Shown: piece after piece, positions 1 through 10,808 of the stretch | Numbering within the stretch: position 1 is the first letter of the stretch | Layout of the letters: each line of letters begins with the position of its first letter | From: Tetracentron sinense | Lineage: Eukaryota > Streptophyta > Magnoliopsida > Trochodendrales > Trochodendraceae | Assembly: GCA_015143295.1 (NCBI GenBank) | Contig: CM026557.1 | Location: 33,055,965-33,119,964 of the forward strand | Reading direction: 5' to 3' | Length of the DNA stretch: 64,000 nucleotides | The notes under the pieces: generated by a model | Told to the model about the DNA's origin: nothing | What the model saw: the letters and a program-made list of their open reading frames with translations, nothing else | Databases searched by the model: none | Made by a program: the position numbers and the translations under genes

Positions 1-652
1 GTGAAACACTCGGCCGGATGAAACAAAGCTTCTGTAATTCTTCTAATTGCTCCTTTAACTCCTTAAGCTCCATCGGGGCCATCCTGTATAGAGCCCTAGA
101 GATCGGAGCAGTACCAAGAGTAAGTTCAATAGCAAATTCTATCACTCGATCTGGAGGCAACCTAGGTAATTCCTCAGGAAACACATCCATATACTCACAC
201 ACAACTGGGATGGCTTTGGAGTCTCGCTCCTCCGGTTTTGATAAACTTAGAGCTGCAAGATGGGCGATGTCTCGCTTCCATAGCCCTCGGAAATGAAATG
301 GCTTCTTCCCAGCTGGTTTGAAGTTCACCCTCTTCTCGAAGCATGCCACATGCCCATAGTGAGTCGAGAGCCAATCCATCCCAAGAATGACGTCGAAGTC
401 CAAATCTTGAAATTCTAGGACAATTAGATCAACTAAAAAGTCATGTTGCCCAACTTGTACAATGCAATCCCAATACACTTTGTCTGCATCGACTGACTTG
501 CTGAGCGGAGTTGAAATGGACAACTCCTGGGATAATCGACTCGGCTTTAAGGCAAAGCCTTTGGCAAAGCTAGGCAAGATAAAAGAATGCGATGATCCAG
601 TATCAATCAACACACATGCTAGGCACTCACTAATCAAGTGAGTGCCCGAACA
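1..652 (-). CDS. Retrotransposon aspartic protease and N-terminal RT, partial (element A)
   Basis: Reading the minus strand from 652, one frame stays open for about 217 codons to the window edge. It has no visible ATG because it is an internal part of a polyprotein. Near the N-terminus is the retropepsin active site (LIDTGSSHSFI), about 75 residues on the second protease motif (VILGMDWL), then the conserved linker to RT (DVFPEELPRLPP) and the RT N-terminus (ELKEQLEELQKLCFIRPS). Protease cleaves Gag-Pol; RT copies element RNA into DNA in virus-like particles. This is the only long uninterrupted pol piece of element A, so A may be fairly young or the stops may lie outside the window. The preceding codon on this strand is TAA, close to the nested LTR at 681. 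Confidence 0.85.
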
Positions 653-680
653 TTATACTTACTACATCAAAAAAGCATAA

Positions 681-3093
681 TGTCGCTACCCAAAACCCAC
701 CCTAGGAGTTAGAGTGAATCGTGGATGACTAAATCATGACTCACATGACTTGCTTGACAAACCACCTGCAAAACACCCACAGAGCATATACAATAGAGGA
801 TAACAGCGGAAGCATAACTATAAGACACAGCGGAAGTCTAACAAACCTCTAAGTATATACACATGGTCCAAGTTTTAATACAAAGAAATCAAAACAAAGA
901 AAGTGCGGACATGCCCGCCAAAATACATGGATATAATCACTCATGCTCACCCACAGTTAATCCACTCAGAATCTAACACCACCTACTGATAACCCTCGAC
1001 GGGAGGTTCCTCCAAAGGCTCCTCGACGTACTCCTCCTCTACCCATGGACCAGGAGCACAAACATCAAATGGAGCAGCAACTCCCTCAGAACCTGCCGAC
1101 ATAAGAAGTACGGCTGAGCATGGAATACTCAGCGGGTACTAAATACTAACCAACAGTTATAGCAAGAGATAGCAATGCATACCCAGGAAACAATATAGAT
1201 ATATATGAATCAGGAACAGTTAATCTCATACAAAGAAATAAGGAAATTCATAATCATGCTTGCAGTTCATGAAAAGCCGATAAAATCCTTGAAAAACACC
1301 ATGCACTTGACTTGACTTAAAATACCCTTCGCGTAATTGGAAACTTATTTACCGTGTCATGCTTTTCATGCTTGTATCATGCGTACCATGTCATGCTATG
1401 CGTGTATCATGCTTGCTTATTCGGAATTTAAACATGTTCACATGCTTAGTTACCGTTCATAGCCCATCGCAACTAGTATCCTATATGCTGAATGATATGC
1501 CTAGTTGCCGTTCATAGTCCGTCGCAACTAGTATCCTATATGCTGAATGATATGCCTAGTTGCCGTTCATAGTCCGTCGCAACTAGCATCCATGCAAAAT
1601 GTGTATGCCTAGTTGCCGTTCATAGCCCGTCGCAACTAGCATCCATGCGAAATGTGTATGCCTAGTTGCCGTTCATAGCCCGTCGCAACTAGCATCCATG
1701 CGTGTCATGCCATGCCTTGAGTGTCATGAGATGCTATGCCATGCGTGTAATGCGATGCCATGCCATGCGTGTAATGCGATGGGATGAGAGACCCTTCCCT
1801 ATGCAATGCATGATCATCTTGTCCTTGCCAAAAGCGAAGTGAAACATATCGTAGGATATGTCCCACCTCTACATCTCGTCCTTGAAAAGATCGGTAAATC
1901 ACGTCGTTTCATGCCGTGCTCGTGTAATCGTGTACACACTTGCGATGGAAATTAAATATGACATTTTGGGGAATTCACAATACATTGCACATTACCATAT
2001 ATACAAGTAATAAATTAAACAATTTAGGGAAAGCGCGAAAACATACTATCATAACCTTAGCAATTTCCATAAATGTTTAAGCATGCATTTTGTTTATTTA
2101 TTATTCTTTTCATTCATCTTGGCATTTCATCAAACATGATGTGTTCATTATTGATTTACCCTACAACATGCTTTTCTAGATGGATTTTACTCAAATCATG
2201 CATGTATGTTCATTATTGGAACAATGCCCTCCCCATTTTAATCATCACAACACAACCATTGGCATCCAATCGCCCATTCCATCTCGATTCACCATTCACA
2301 ACCATCCATCTCATAGCACATGTGTAAATAAAGGAAAACAAAGGGAAATAAAGGGAAAAGAGGAACTATAACTAGGAGGGTAGCAAGAAGTACCGACCTT
2401 GAACAATGAGGGGAGAAACCCCTTTCCAAAACGACTGCGTAGCTGCTGCCCTAGCTTGGAGAACGCTCTCCACGAGTGTTTGAGCCGTGATCTTGGAGAA
2501 GAGCCGAGCTTGAAGTAATCTAGGGTCTCAAAACCCTTTGATTTCTCTTCCAAAGACAAGCCCTAGGTTGGAATCGCCTTCTCCCCTTTCTCCTATTCTC
2601 TTAAACTCTCCAAGTGTCGAATGATGCCCTAAAGGCTCGGGCAAGACTCTTAAGGTAAGAGTAAACCGACCAAAAGACCATAATACCCTTACTGAAATTT
2701 CTGCAAAAACGCGAGTACCGAGCAATCGGTGTTGATGACCGATCGATCGGTTTCATAACCGAGCGATCGGTTAAAATTTAACTCTCTGGAAAATTTTCCC
2801 ATACAAAAATCTTGACCAGTCGATAGCCTCCGAGCGATCGGTTTTGGACCGATCGATTGCTCCATGGACCAAGCGATCGGTGGTCTGTAGGTCCAAACTG
2901 TTTTGGCCATAACTTTTGACTCGTTCGTCTGATTTTGACGATTCAACTTGCGTTGGGTTTATACTTCAAAAACAAACATGTCTGATGTTTTAGAATTTCC
3001 AATTTCTTCCTTATTTATTAATTATACATCTTTAAAGGCAAAATGGCAACGAAAGTGTCATGCATTAAATGTGAAAAAGTCCGGGGCTCTACA
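681..3093 (-). repeat. Solo LTR of a Tekay-like Ty3/gypsy element, TSD CATAA
   Basis: A 2,413-bp block whose minus-strand ends are TGTAGAGCCCCGG and GGGTAGCGACA, flanked by the same five bases (CATAA at 676-680 and 3094-3098). No internal domains, PBS or second LTR lie inside, so this is a solo LTR left by LTR-LTR recombination. It interrupts element A between zinc knuckle and protease. Its ends and the CTCGCTGAGTATTCCATG block match LTR B and LTR E, so the three are one lineage. U3 holds CGATCG-type palindromes at about 2715-2885. A hairpin array lies at 1446-1692 and short ATGC-rich repeats at about 1693-1790. Confidence 0.9.
1446..1692. repeat. Five-unit tandem hairpin array inside the solo LTR
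   Basis: Five units of about 52-56 bp. Each carries arms CTAGTTGC and GCAACTAG around a core like CGTTCATAGTCCGTC. The first unit has a one-base arm mismatch. Spacers change from a TATATGCTGAATGATATG type to a CATGCRAAATGTGTATG type. It is the counterpart of the longer array in LTR E. Confidence 0.75.
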
Positions 3094-3349
3094 CATAAAG
3101 ACTTATAACATATAAGTAACATGTTTAGATAAGCATGTACCTACATCACATACAGTCAACATCTCATAAACTTAAACAATTTGACTTGAGCATACCTTGT
3201 ACAACATCATCTGATGTATGTGCATCCTGCTCGGTTATGGCGAAAACTTGTCCCTGATTCGCATGGTGAGGCGACTGGGTAGGCAGTGGAGGCTTAGAAG
3301 CCTGTGAAGACCCCTACTATGAAGCCTGCCTGACTAGAGGTCGAACTCC

Positions 3350-4339
3350 CTATGGTTTGGCCGGTAACTGCCTCCGTGGAAAATCCTTGATCATGTGGCC
3401 CTGATCACCACAGTGGAAGCAACCCCCAGAAAGTCTACGATGCTCCCCGGCCTTGTGCCTCTTACCACAAATATTGCACTCCTCGAATGGTGATGATGTT
3501 GAGGATATGGGCAGCGTATATCTGGTGGCCTGCATGGTAGTTGGGTGAGGTGCCTATGGGGCAAAAGGAGGCCTCTGAGCCAGCCTAGGTTGATAAGTCT
3601 GATATGGAGCAGTCCTAGCCCACTTCTCAGGTGGTGCTGAGCCCCTAGACTATCCTCTAGTCATGCCTCTTCGTTGGAGGAAGTCCTCTGAACCCTTCTC
3701 GACGATCTTTGCCTTGCTCACTATGTCTCCCCAGGTTCCCACCTGGAGCATGGTAATCCTATCCCTGATAAAGGACTTAAGCCCTCTCTCAAATTTTCTG
3801 CTTCCCATGTGTTCAGATGCAATCATATGTGGTGCAAACCTCGACAACTCTGTGAATTTGGCCTTCGTACTCGGTCACAGTTATCTCCCCCTGTTCGAGG
3901 GACACAAACTCCCACTCCTTCTGCTCCCTGATGAATACCAGGAAGTACTGCTTATAGAAGACATCCATGAACTCTCCCCATGTCAATGGCTCCCCTGCCT
4001 TGGTGATGTCCCTTTGCCTCAGTGCAGATCTCCACCAGTGTTCAGCTTCTCCTTCCATCACAAAAGAAGCCCATTCCACCCTTTGCTCATCAGTGCAGCG
4101 GAGTGCCCAAAAATTTTCTCCAACTGTATTATCCAGGCCTCGGTGACCATCGGGTCCATCGTCCCATAGAAGCTAGGAGGATAGAGCCTCCTGAATGCTT
4201 CAAGTCCTACAGTGTGATGGACTGGAGGAAACCCAGGTGCAGGAGTAGGTGTAACAGTAGGCTGCCTGGCAGAAAGGATAGCCATGGTCTCTACTATAGT
4301 CTCCATAAGTCGTGAGATGTCAGGTTGCTCATCGCCCAA
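3350..4339 (-). pseudogene. Gag of element A, frameshifted
   Basis: Three overlapping minus-strand frames give a Tekay-type Gag: N-terminal proline-rich segment then FYGTMDP (4339-4058), the capsid-like core with WASFVMEGEAEHWW (4079-3813), and KFERGLKSFIRDRI (3847-3650). The last part (3535-3350) has two cysteine clusters, CNICGKRH and CFHCGDQGHMIKDF, the latter a CCHC nucleic-acid-binding knuckle whose final Cys is Phe. Frame changes near 4070 and 3840 show that it is broken. Gag forms the virus-like particle. The nested solo LTR lies about 260 bp downstream. Confidence 0.8.
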
Positions 4340-4722
4340 TGGAGCCTCTCCTCCATTCCCCTGGTCTGGTATCCACGACCCCTGGTATTACGTCTCATAG
4401 TTGTATCCTGAGAACAATAGCACAACATGAGTCTCGTGGAAACCAGATGATCGATATGGCATATTGTAGTTGATAACTCACCTTAAATGGCGTAGTATAC
4501 ATCGGAGTATACACATAATAGTATAAACATACAAATAAAATCCTAGCATTGCTATGTTCTTAACTCGGCTAATGAGTTAACCGTAGATGACCAGTCCATA
4601 CTTGGAATCTAAACTTCCTAGATTGACCTAAGGACTTACTTGATACCCATTATGTCACGGTATCAAACCTAAAACATGCTTCCGCTTAGAAGATGACTTA
4701 GCCTAAGGGAACTAATCCCTCA

Positions 4723-4735
4723 GCTTTGATACCAA
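4723..4735 (-). other. Primer-binding site of element A
   Basis: The minus strand reads TTGGTATCAAAGC, one mismatch from the initiator-methionine tRNA PBS (TGGTATCAGAGC) used by most plant LTR elements, and lies about 380 bp upstream of the first gag ATG. Confidence 0.7.
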
Positions 4736-4965
4736 GTCTATACTTTAGCTCATGACCGCCATATCATACATCTCATATGATACATAAGGTATACATATCA
4801 ACCTGTCAGAGTACACAAGTTATAACACATAGCGGAAACAAAACAGCAACAATTTATAATAAAATACTCCTATTGGTCGATTCAAGTCTGAACCAACAGA
4901 ACATGCCAAAAAGGATGGAGTGGACAAGTCCCACTGTCAACCTACAAAAATCTCTCTTCCTGGGG
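4736..4965 (-). repeat. Probable 5' LTR remnant of element A
   Basis: This 230-bp stretch lies just outside the PBS, where the 5' LTR of A should be. It shares AGCGGAA blocks and general arrangement with the LTR end at 780-935, but is diverged. The LTR boundary is not resolved, and most of the LTR was probably lost at the junction with element B. Confidence 0.4.
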
Positions 4966-4972
4966 GTACAAA

Positions 4973-6178
4973 AATGTATAGAAAACTCAAGGGAACTTTT
5001 GGTGGCGAAACATGAAAAGGGAAGTGGTGGAGTATGTGTCTCGGTGCTTGGTGTGTCAGCAAGTCAAAGCTGAGCATATAAGGCCAGTAGGTCTTTCGCA
5101 ACCCCTCCCTATTCTCGAATGGAAATAGAACAATTTTATGGATTTCATTGTGGGGTTGCCAAGGACGGCAAAGAACTTCGACGCTATTTGGATGGTGGTT
5201 GATTGGTTGACGAAGTCCGCCCATTTCTTGCCTTATTGAAATACTTTCAACTCGAACCAGTTGGTTGCATTGTACATCAAGGAAATAGTTTGGTTACATG
5301 GAGTACCAGTGAGCATTGTTTTAGACCGGGATCCTAGACTCACTTTCAGGTTTTGGAAGAGTTTTCAGAACGCCATGGGTTCCCGTTGGGACTTTAGCAC
5401 TGCCTTTCATCCTCAGACCGATGGGTAGACTGAGAGAGTGAATCAGGTGATAGAGGATATGCTTCAAGCTTATATGCTAGACTTCAAAGGTAGTTGGGAA
5501 GAACACTTGCCTTTGGTCGAGTTCGCCTACAACAATAGCTATCAGGCGGACATCCAAATGGCACCATTCGAGGCTTTATATGGGCAAAGTTGTAGATCTC
5601 CTCTATATTGTGATGAAGTTAGGGAAAGAAAGGTGTTAAGTCCTGAGTTAATTGAGTAGACTGCAGACTGGGTCAAGGTTATCAGGGAAAGATTGAAGGC
5701 TGCACAGGATCGACAAAAGAGTTATGCCGACAAGTGTAGGAGAGATCTTCAATTTCATGTTGGTGATATGGTGTTTTTTAAAGTTTCACCAACCAAGGGT
5801 GTTATGAGATTCGGGAAGAGAGGCAAGCTTAGCCCTAGGTACGTGGGTCCTTTCAAGATCATCACCAGAGTTGGTGAGGTAGCTTGCCGGGTTGCTCTAC
5901 CCACCCATATGGCGACGGTTCACAACGTCTTCCATGTGTCCATGCTTCGGAAATATATCCCGGATCCTTCACATGTCATCGACCTTGATCCGATAGAGAT
6001 TTGGGAGGATCTCGCATTAGTGGAGCAACCAGTGCAGATATTGGACAGGTGAGATCAAGTCTTATGTAACAAGACCATCCCATTGGTGCTTGTAAGATGA
6101 CAACACCATTATGTGGAAGAGGCTACATGGGAGCGAGAGGCCAAAGTGAAAGAAAACTATCCCCACTTGTTTTTCTAG
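4973..6178 (+). pseudogene. Integrase (Tekay-like), broken
   Basis: After one frameshift at the start (near 5000), a frame reads MKREVVEYVSRCLVCQQVKAEH, the second half of the HHCC zinc domain, then the DDE core: Asp in FMDFIVGLPRT, Asp in VLDRDPRLTFRFW, Glu in HPQTDG-TERVNQ. The GPY/F-type C-terminal region follows (GKLSPRYVGPFKI, then VHNVFHVSMLRKYIPDPSHV). Five in-frame stops interrupt it, at about 5127, 5238, 5428, 5657 and 6050. The last sits before the final segment ending PHLFF. The catalytic residues are kept, but the stops rule out a product. Integrase would insert the cDNA into the genome. Confidence 0.85.
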
Positions 6179-6252
6179 CTCTTCTTGATGATTGTATGTA
6201 TTGGTTTCCCTGTATCTATGTACCGTCCTAATTTCGGGGATGAAATTTTTGT

Positions 6253-6265
6253 AAGGGGAGGAGAA
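6253..6265 (+). other. Polypurine tract of element B
   Basis: AAGGGGAGGAGAA directly precedes the 3' LTR, in the position of the plus-strand primer. Confidence 0.75.
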
Positions 6266-6267
6266 TG

Positions 6268-8659
6268 TGTAGCACCCCGGAACTCTTCGTGACTAATGAA
6301 TAGTTTTTTCATGGCCAAATGGCTTTCCGCGAATTTAAATTTGGTATTTTATGAGAAAATACATATTAGCGATCCATGGCTAGCATGAAGAAGGGGGTTT
6401 AGTACCCTAAGGATGATGGAAATGGAGTTGGAAACACCTCAAGGGGGTCTGTAGGTGAAAATCCAAAAAAACTGGGGAGTGCGATCGATCACAAGTAAGG
6501 TGCGATCGATCGCAGCCAGGGGAAAAATGAGGAAAAAATTTGGATTGATCTGCGATTGATCACAAGTGGTGTGCGATCAATCGTATACAATGGAAAAATG
6601 ACAAAACGGTTCGGGTCTATATGTGATAGGTCACCTCTAAGTGCGATAGATCATACAGGGGTCTACGATCGATTGCAATGGTGTGCAATCGCGCATGCAG
6701 GGAGAAATATGACAAAACCTTCGAGTGAATGTGCGATAGGTGGTCCCCAGGTGCGATAGATCGCACTGTAATCTGCGATTGATCGCAGTTGGTGTGCAAT
6801 CGATCGAATGCGTGTTACGAATCCGGATTTGGGGGTTTTTAACCCTTTGCCTATAAATAGGGCTTCACTTGGGGATTTTTGGGCTTAACCTAAACCTAGA
6901 AAAGGATTGAGAGGAGTGGAAGAGAATGAGGGTTTTCCAAGGGAGAGATTGGATTGGAGTTCAACCAAGCTTGGATCATCCCTAAAGCAAGGTTTCTTTC
7001 TCCTCAAAGTGGTGTTCTTCCTCAAGATTGGGACTCCAAATCAAGGGTTTTTCTCCAAAGTTAAGAGTTAATCATCAAGGTTAGTACACTCTTCTAGTTA
7101 ACCTAGTAGTAACCTAGGGTTTCTTTTCAAATGATCATGATTTGAGAATGTGTACCCCTATTCTTACCTTAAACCAATGATTCCCAAAATTAAACAAGAT
7201 AAACGAAATGTAGAAGAATGTATGGGATGTATGGGTGATTGAGGCGCTTGGATGCCATAGGGTTGTGATGGATGTTGTGTGATGAAAATGGTGAAAGGGC
7301 AATGGATGCATAATACACACACTCGTGATGTTTGATGAAATGAATGCGAAGGAAATTGAAATTAAGGACCCTATAAATGATGAATGCCATGTGTTCGATG
7401 AAATGTTCGTATGAGAAGAAATGTGGTTAATCAAGACTATAAAATGCATGCTTTGTGGGGATTTCTCCAAAATGGTAATTTTAACTAAATGCAATGTATA
7501 TGTTCTTAGTTTCTCACATGCCTAGTGACAGAATTGAAATGCTATGTGATATTCTTAACGTGTTCATGTCATCACGGTTGCCACGATTGCCACACACAAG
7601 CACATAAGCATGCATTAACCGAGGTTTTTCTAGAGTATATGTATAAGAGAAATCAACCAATGACAAGACATGTGATTCATGAAACGAATGATAAAGCCTG
7701 ACATCGGTCCGGTCAAGGGTAGGGCATATCCCTTGGATATAATATACCTGACTCATAGGAAAACAAGACAAGTTGATAATGCCAGACAGAGGGCCGGTCA
7801 AGGATGTTGGTGTGACTTTTCTATTTCTCTGAAGGATACTTACGTATCCGGCTCACAAGTAATTACAAGGGCACTAACATCTGTCTCACAAGTTAAGCAT
7901 GACATGGCAAGTCAAGACATGTCAAGTTAAGACAAGCATGACAAGTGTGATTCCAAACAAGAACAAGACAAGACATGTGTGATTCCTATGAGATAAAAAT
8001 AAGACAAGAACAAGTTTTAACACGACAAACAAGTTTCGAAAATCACGAAAAGCTATTCTCAAGAACAAATCATGACTTTTAAGGATGAGTTTTATCGGAG
8101 TTTTTGCATTTGTTCCATGCATGTCATGATCATAGTATTGCTTTAAATTGGATGTTATGAATTGTGCTTAGTTATTATTATTGTAGTTTATTATTACTAT
8201 TGTTAGCTAGTGGCTTGTACTCGCTGAGTATTCCATACTCAGCCATACATTTCATGTTGGCAGGTCTGGGGGATACCGTTGACTCTGAGCCGTGGGTTGA
8301 GAAAGAGTACGTCGTGAAGGCGGTGCCTACTCCACTTCAGCCACAGGAGGATAGAGATCTAGATGTATGGTCATATCTAGAATATTGTGAGTAGGGTCTT
8401 ATGGGGAGAGAGATAGAGACTTGATCTTGATTTTGTATTTTGACGGTGGGCATGTCCACCTTTACTATCATGTTTTGTATCTAACTTGGAATACCGATCA
8501 GGTATATAGACAATAAAAGTTGGGTTACACTACCAAACTCTGTATCATGTCTCTATTATAGTGTGTTATACCTTGTTCATTATAGGATGGTTTGTCAGGT
8601 TATGTATAGTCACACATAAAGTATCCCTTAACTCCTAGGGGGTATTTTGGGGTGCGACA
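6268..8659 (+). repeat. 3' LTR of element B (2,392 bp)
   Basis: Begins TGTAGCACCCCGG right after the polypurine tract and ends GGGGTGCGACA. The length is close to that of the solo LTR at 681-3093. It contains a palindrome array and TATA box (see 6481-6858), then the conserved block with CTCGCTGAGTATTCCATA (about 8220) and a 3' part similar to the other two Tekay-type LTRs. The long ORFs inside it are not coding: they do not recur between LTR copies. Confidence 0.9.
6481..6858 (+). promoter_or_regulatory. U3 promoter of LTR B: GCGATCGATCGC-type array plus TATA box
   Basis: About ten degenerate copies of GCGATCGATCGC (for example near 6481, 6504, 6551, 6573, 6664 and 6773) run to about 6810. 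A TATA box (CTATAAATAGG, TATAAAT at 6852-6858) lies about 40 bp further on. This is the expected place of the Pol II promoter of an LTR. That the palindromes bind a regulator is inference. Confidence 0.6.
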
Positions 8660-8660
8660 T

Positions 8661-8800
8661 TAAAAATACTCAGTTAATGATTATACTTTTTTTAATAAAT
8701 TAATTTGGTATGATATGAAATTTCAGGAGTATGATCCAAATCCAACTCAGTTATAATGGGATGAGAAAAGAAAATTGAATCCACAATCCAAAACCCCAAC
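8661..8800. repeat. Dispersed repeat, copy 1 (second copy at 33378-33530)
   Basis: About 130 bp, including ATGATTATAC and ATCCAAATCCAACTC, recurs in the same orientation at 33378-33530 with scattered substitutions. It carries no coding signal. LTR B ends exactly beside it, so B probably inserted at or in this repeat. Confidence 0.6.
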
Positions 8801-8884
8801 CTAAGCTAGTGAAATTTCGGGTGGGTTGATAGGTTAGGTCTGAAATTACCCCTGCAGACGGTACTACATGATATAGAGACCGAA

Positions 8885-9099
8885 AAACTGATACATGGTG
8901 TGTGCATGTGTACTAGCCAAGATCAGGCCTCAGGAACGAAGGTTCTGAGTTTGATTCCCTTCCCTTTGTTGGCCACCCTTAGGGTTTTATTTAATACTTG
9001 CCCAATGCATGTGGATTAGAGGGGTATGCATGTGCCCTAGGGATTAGTCGGGTGCCCTAAGAGGTCTGGACACCCTTGTTACCCAAAAAAAAAAAAGTA
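8885..9099 (+). mobile_element. SINE-like element with tRNA-type box B and poly(A)
   Basis: A segment with a box-B-like GAGTTTGATTCCCTTCC near 8950, a body of about 120 bp and a 12-A tail at about 9085-9097 has the layout of a plant tRNA-derived SINE. Box A is weak, and the 5' end and target duplication are not resolved. Confidence 0.5.
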
Positions 9100-9510
9100 G
9101 GACCAACAAGGACAGAATCCTTGTCTTTTTACAAGGAAAATAGGAGAGTGCAATAGTAGGAGAGTGGGGCTAGCATTCCCCTAGTCATTTTGGTCATTTA
9201 CCCTCTATTGGGTAGGAGGGAAGGAGGTCTATTTGGATGTTTTGGCTATTTGAGAAACAAATGGACCATACATACTCATAATCATCATTATAAACAAGAA
9301 AAGTACTAACAATTCTATTATTGGTTTATAATAAACACTCAGAATCTTCTTTTAATGATGCATTGTCACGATCTGTCTCTATACCTCCAGTACAGGGATT
9401 CAAGCTTCACATCCACAGCCAGCAAGTAGTCTTTCACATGGTGAACCCCATTAGTTCATTTCACCATTCAATTTCACTATTTTTCATTCTTTCATGGCTG
9501 ACTGCTTTGA
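9100..9510. other. Host flank upstream of the GASA gene remnant
   Basis: AT-rich single-copy-looking sequence in which no confident gene is seen. The signal-peptide exon(s) expected for a GASA gene were not recognised here. Confidence 0.4.
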
Positions 9511-9790
9511 GTTCTTGAATTACTGAATGGTGTACCTCAAGGCAGCCTTCATCCTCAAGGTGAGTAACAGAGTAGTTTGTGTATTTGTCGTGTGTTTCGG
9601 TTCGAGTCGTCGTAGCTGAATAGTGTTATATATTATTTGCATGTATTATGTAGAGTGTGCACCGCGCTGTACCACTAAGATGCTCAGCGACAGCTTACAG
9701 GAACCCGTGCATGTTCTGCTGCCAAAAGTGTTGCGCCAAGTGCTTGTGCGTCCCTCCGAGCACATACGGAACAAGCAGTCTTTCCCTTGC
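9511..9790 (+). pseudogene. GASA/snakin-type cysteine-rich peptide gene, 5' part of split locus
   Basis: GASA/snakin proteins are small secreted plant peptides with a C-terminal 12-cysteine domain, linked to gibberellin response and defence. Here a short exon ending GVPQGSLHPQ (to 9559), a 94-bp GT-AG intron (9560-9653; donor CAAG|GTGAGT, acceptor ATGTAG|AGTG) and a second exon reading ECAPRCTT, then after a 1-bp insertion CSATAYRNPCMFCCQKCC and AKCLCVPPSTYG match the family closely. A 1-bp deletion follows TYG. At 9790 the domain stops and the copia LTR starts; the remaining CYNNWKTK-type end lies at 31923. The signal-peptide exon was not found. Frameshifts plus a 22-kb insertion make it a pseudogene. 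Confidence 0.85.
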
Positions 9791-10106
9791 TGTTATGGAA
9801 ATAACCCCTAAAGATCTAGTGAGAACAAGAAATGGCAAACCAAAGCAAGGAAAAATAAACCACAAGAGGATGCAATCACACAAGACAAGATATACGTGGT
9901 TCGGTCTTAATGCCTACGTCCACGGGCGATGGTGATCAGAGCTTTTCACGATGAGAATCAATATGGAGTACTTACAAGAGTTCTCTCACTCTCTAATGGC
10001 CTCCCCTTTACAGATCTCAAGCTTTCTTAAGCATAAACAAAGCACACAAACCCTAGGTTATAAAATCCCATTTTATACCCCCAGGTATAGACCTAACAAG
10101 GAGTTC
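9791..10106 (-). repeat. 3' LTR of copia element C, truncated
   Basis: 316 bp nearly identical to the first part of 31471-31917 (shared ATACGTGGTT, CTACGTCCACGGGCGATGG and GACCTAACAAGGAGTTCA). Similarity ends near 10106, where Tekay-like LTR sequence begins. Confidence 0.9.
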
Positions 10107-10808
10107 AAGAACTGATCACCAGGTGCGACAGTTGCGACAGTTCACAGAGATCTACGATCGATCGCAAGTGTGTGCGATCGATCGCATATAGGGGGAAATC
10201 AGACCAAAGTGTTCGGGTTCATGTGCGATAGATCACATCGATGTGCGATCAATCGCACTGTCCTGCGATCGATCGCAGTCAAGTGTGCGATCGATCGCAC
10301 GCAGTAACTGATGCCGAATTTGAGGGTCTTAAACCCTTGCCTTGTTAGAGGATTCTCAATTGGGGATTTCTAACCTAGAGGAGAGAAAGAGGGAAGAAAG
10401 AAGAGAAGAGGAAATTGGGAAAATCCTCCAAAGAAAGCTTGGATTTGGAGATCAAGGGAAGCTCAAGCTTGAAGAATTGCAAGCAAGGGCCTTCCCCAAA
10501 GCAACTAGAATTCCTCAAACCCAAGAGGGGTTCTTCATCAAAGTTGAAACTCCACATCAAGGGTTTTCTTCACCCTATTCAAGGTTGGTACCCTATACTA
10601 CACTCCAAGTTCATAATCCCTTTCTTTTCTTTATTTTTCCCCAAATTCTAAGCCTAATAATGTGTTGGAATGATGATGGAGATGGATGGGTGTGAATGGG
10701 CGATGGATGTCGTGTGTTTGTTGTGATGAATGAAATGGGAAGGGTATTGTATTAATAACAAACATACCTGTGTGTTGTGAGCATTAACCCACCTAGTGAT
10801 GCAAGATT
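10107..10808 (+). repeat. Internal fragment of a Tekay-like LTR
   Basis: It carries the GCGATCGATCGC array (about 10150-10305), the ATTTGAGGGTCTTAAACCCTTG region and the purine-rich leader (GAGAGAAAGAGGGAAG) in the order seen in LTR B at about 6650-7400. Neither LTR terminus is present. It fills the gap between the truncated copia LTR and the truncated 5' LTR of element D. Confidence 0.7.

Larger units (their letters stand above)
1..4965 (-). mobile_element. Ty3/gypsy element A (Tekay/Del-like), partial, interrupted
   Basis: Seen on the minus strand, in order: a possible LTR remnant (about 4965-4736), a primer-binding site, gag with zinc knuckles (4339-3350), a nested solo LTR, then protease and the start of reverse transcriptase running off the left edge. 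The order PBS, gag, PR, RT and the residues between PR and RT are those of plant Tekay/Del chromoviruses. The right end abuts element B, in the opposite orientation, near 4965. Integrase and the 3' LTR would lie left of the window. Gag is frameshifted while the PR-RT part is open. The exact junction with B is uncertain. Confidence 0.8.
4966..8659 (+). mobile_element. Ty3/gypsy element B (Tekay-like), 5'-truncated
   Basis: Plus strand: integrase from its zinc-binding region to the C-terminus, a polypurine tract and a full 3' LTR. LTR, gag, PR, RT and RNase H are missing, so the element begins abruptly in pol, facing element A. The 3' LTR ends at GGGGTGCGACA. With no left end, a target duplication cannot be tested. 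Confidence 0.85.

Noticed and set aside
3663..4169. 168-aa plus-strand ORF
   Set aside because: Antisense shadow of gag of element A; the minus strand has the recognisable domain.
1..8659. Elements A and B as one LTR element
   Set aside because: They are in opposite orientation and each keeps different parts, with a PBS on the minus strand and integrase on the plus strand.
9657..9935. 92-aa ORF as an intact GASA protein
   Set aside because: Its C-terminal part is translated copia LTR; the true domain end is at 31923-31968.
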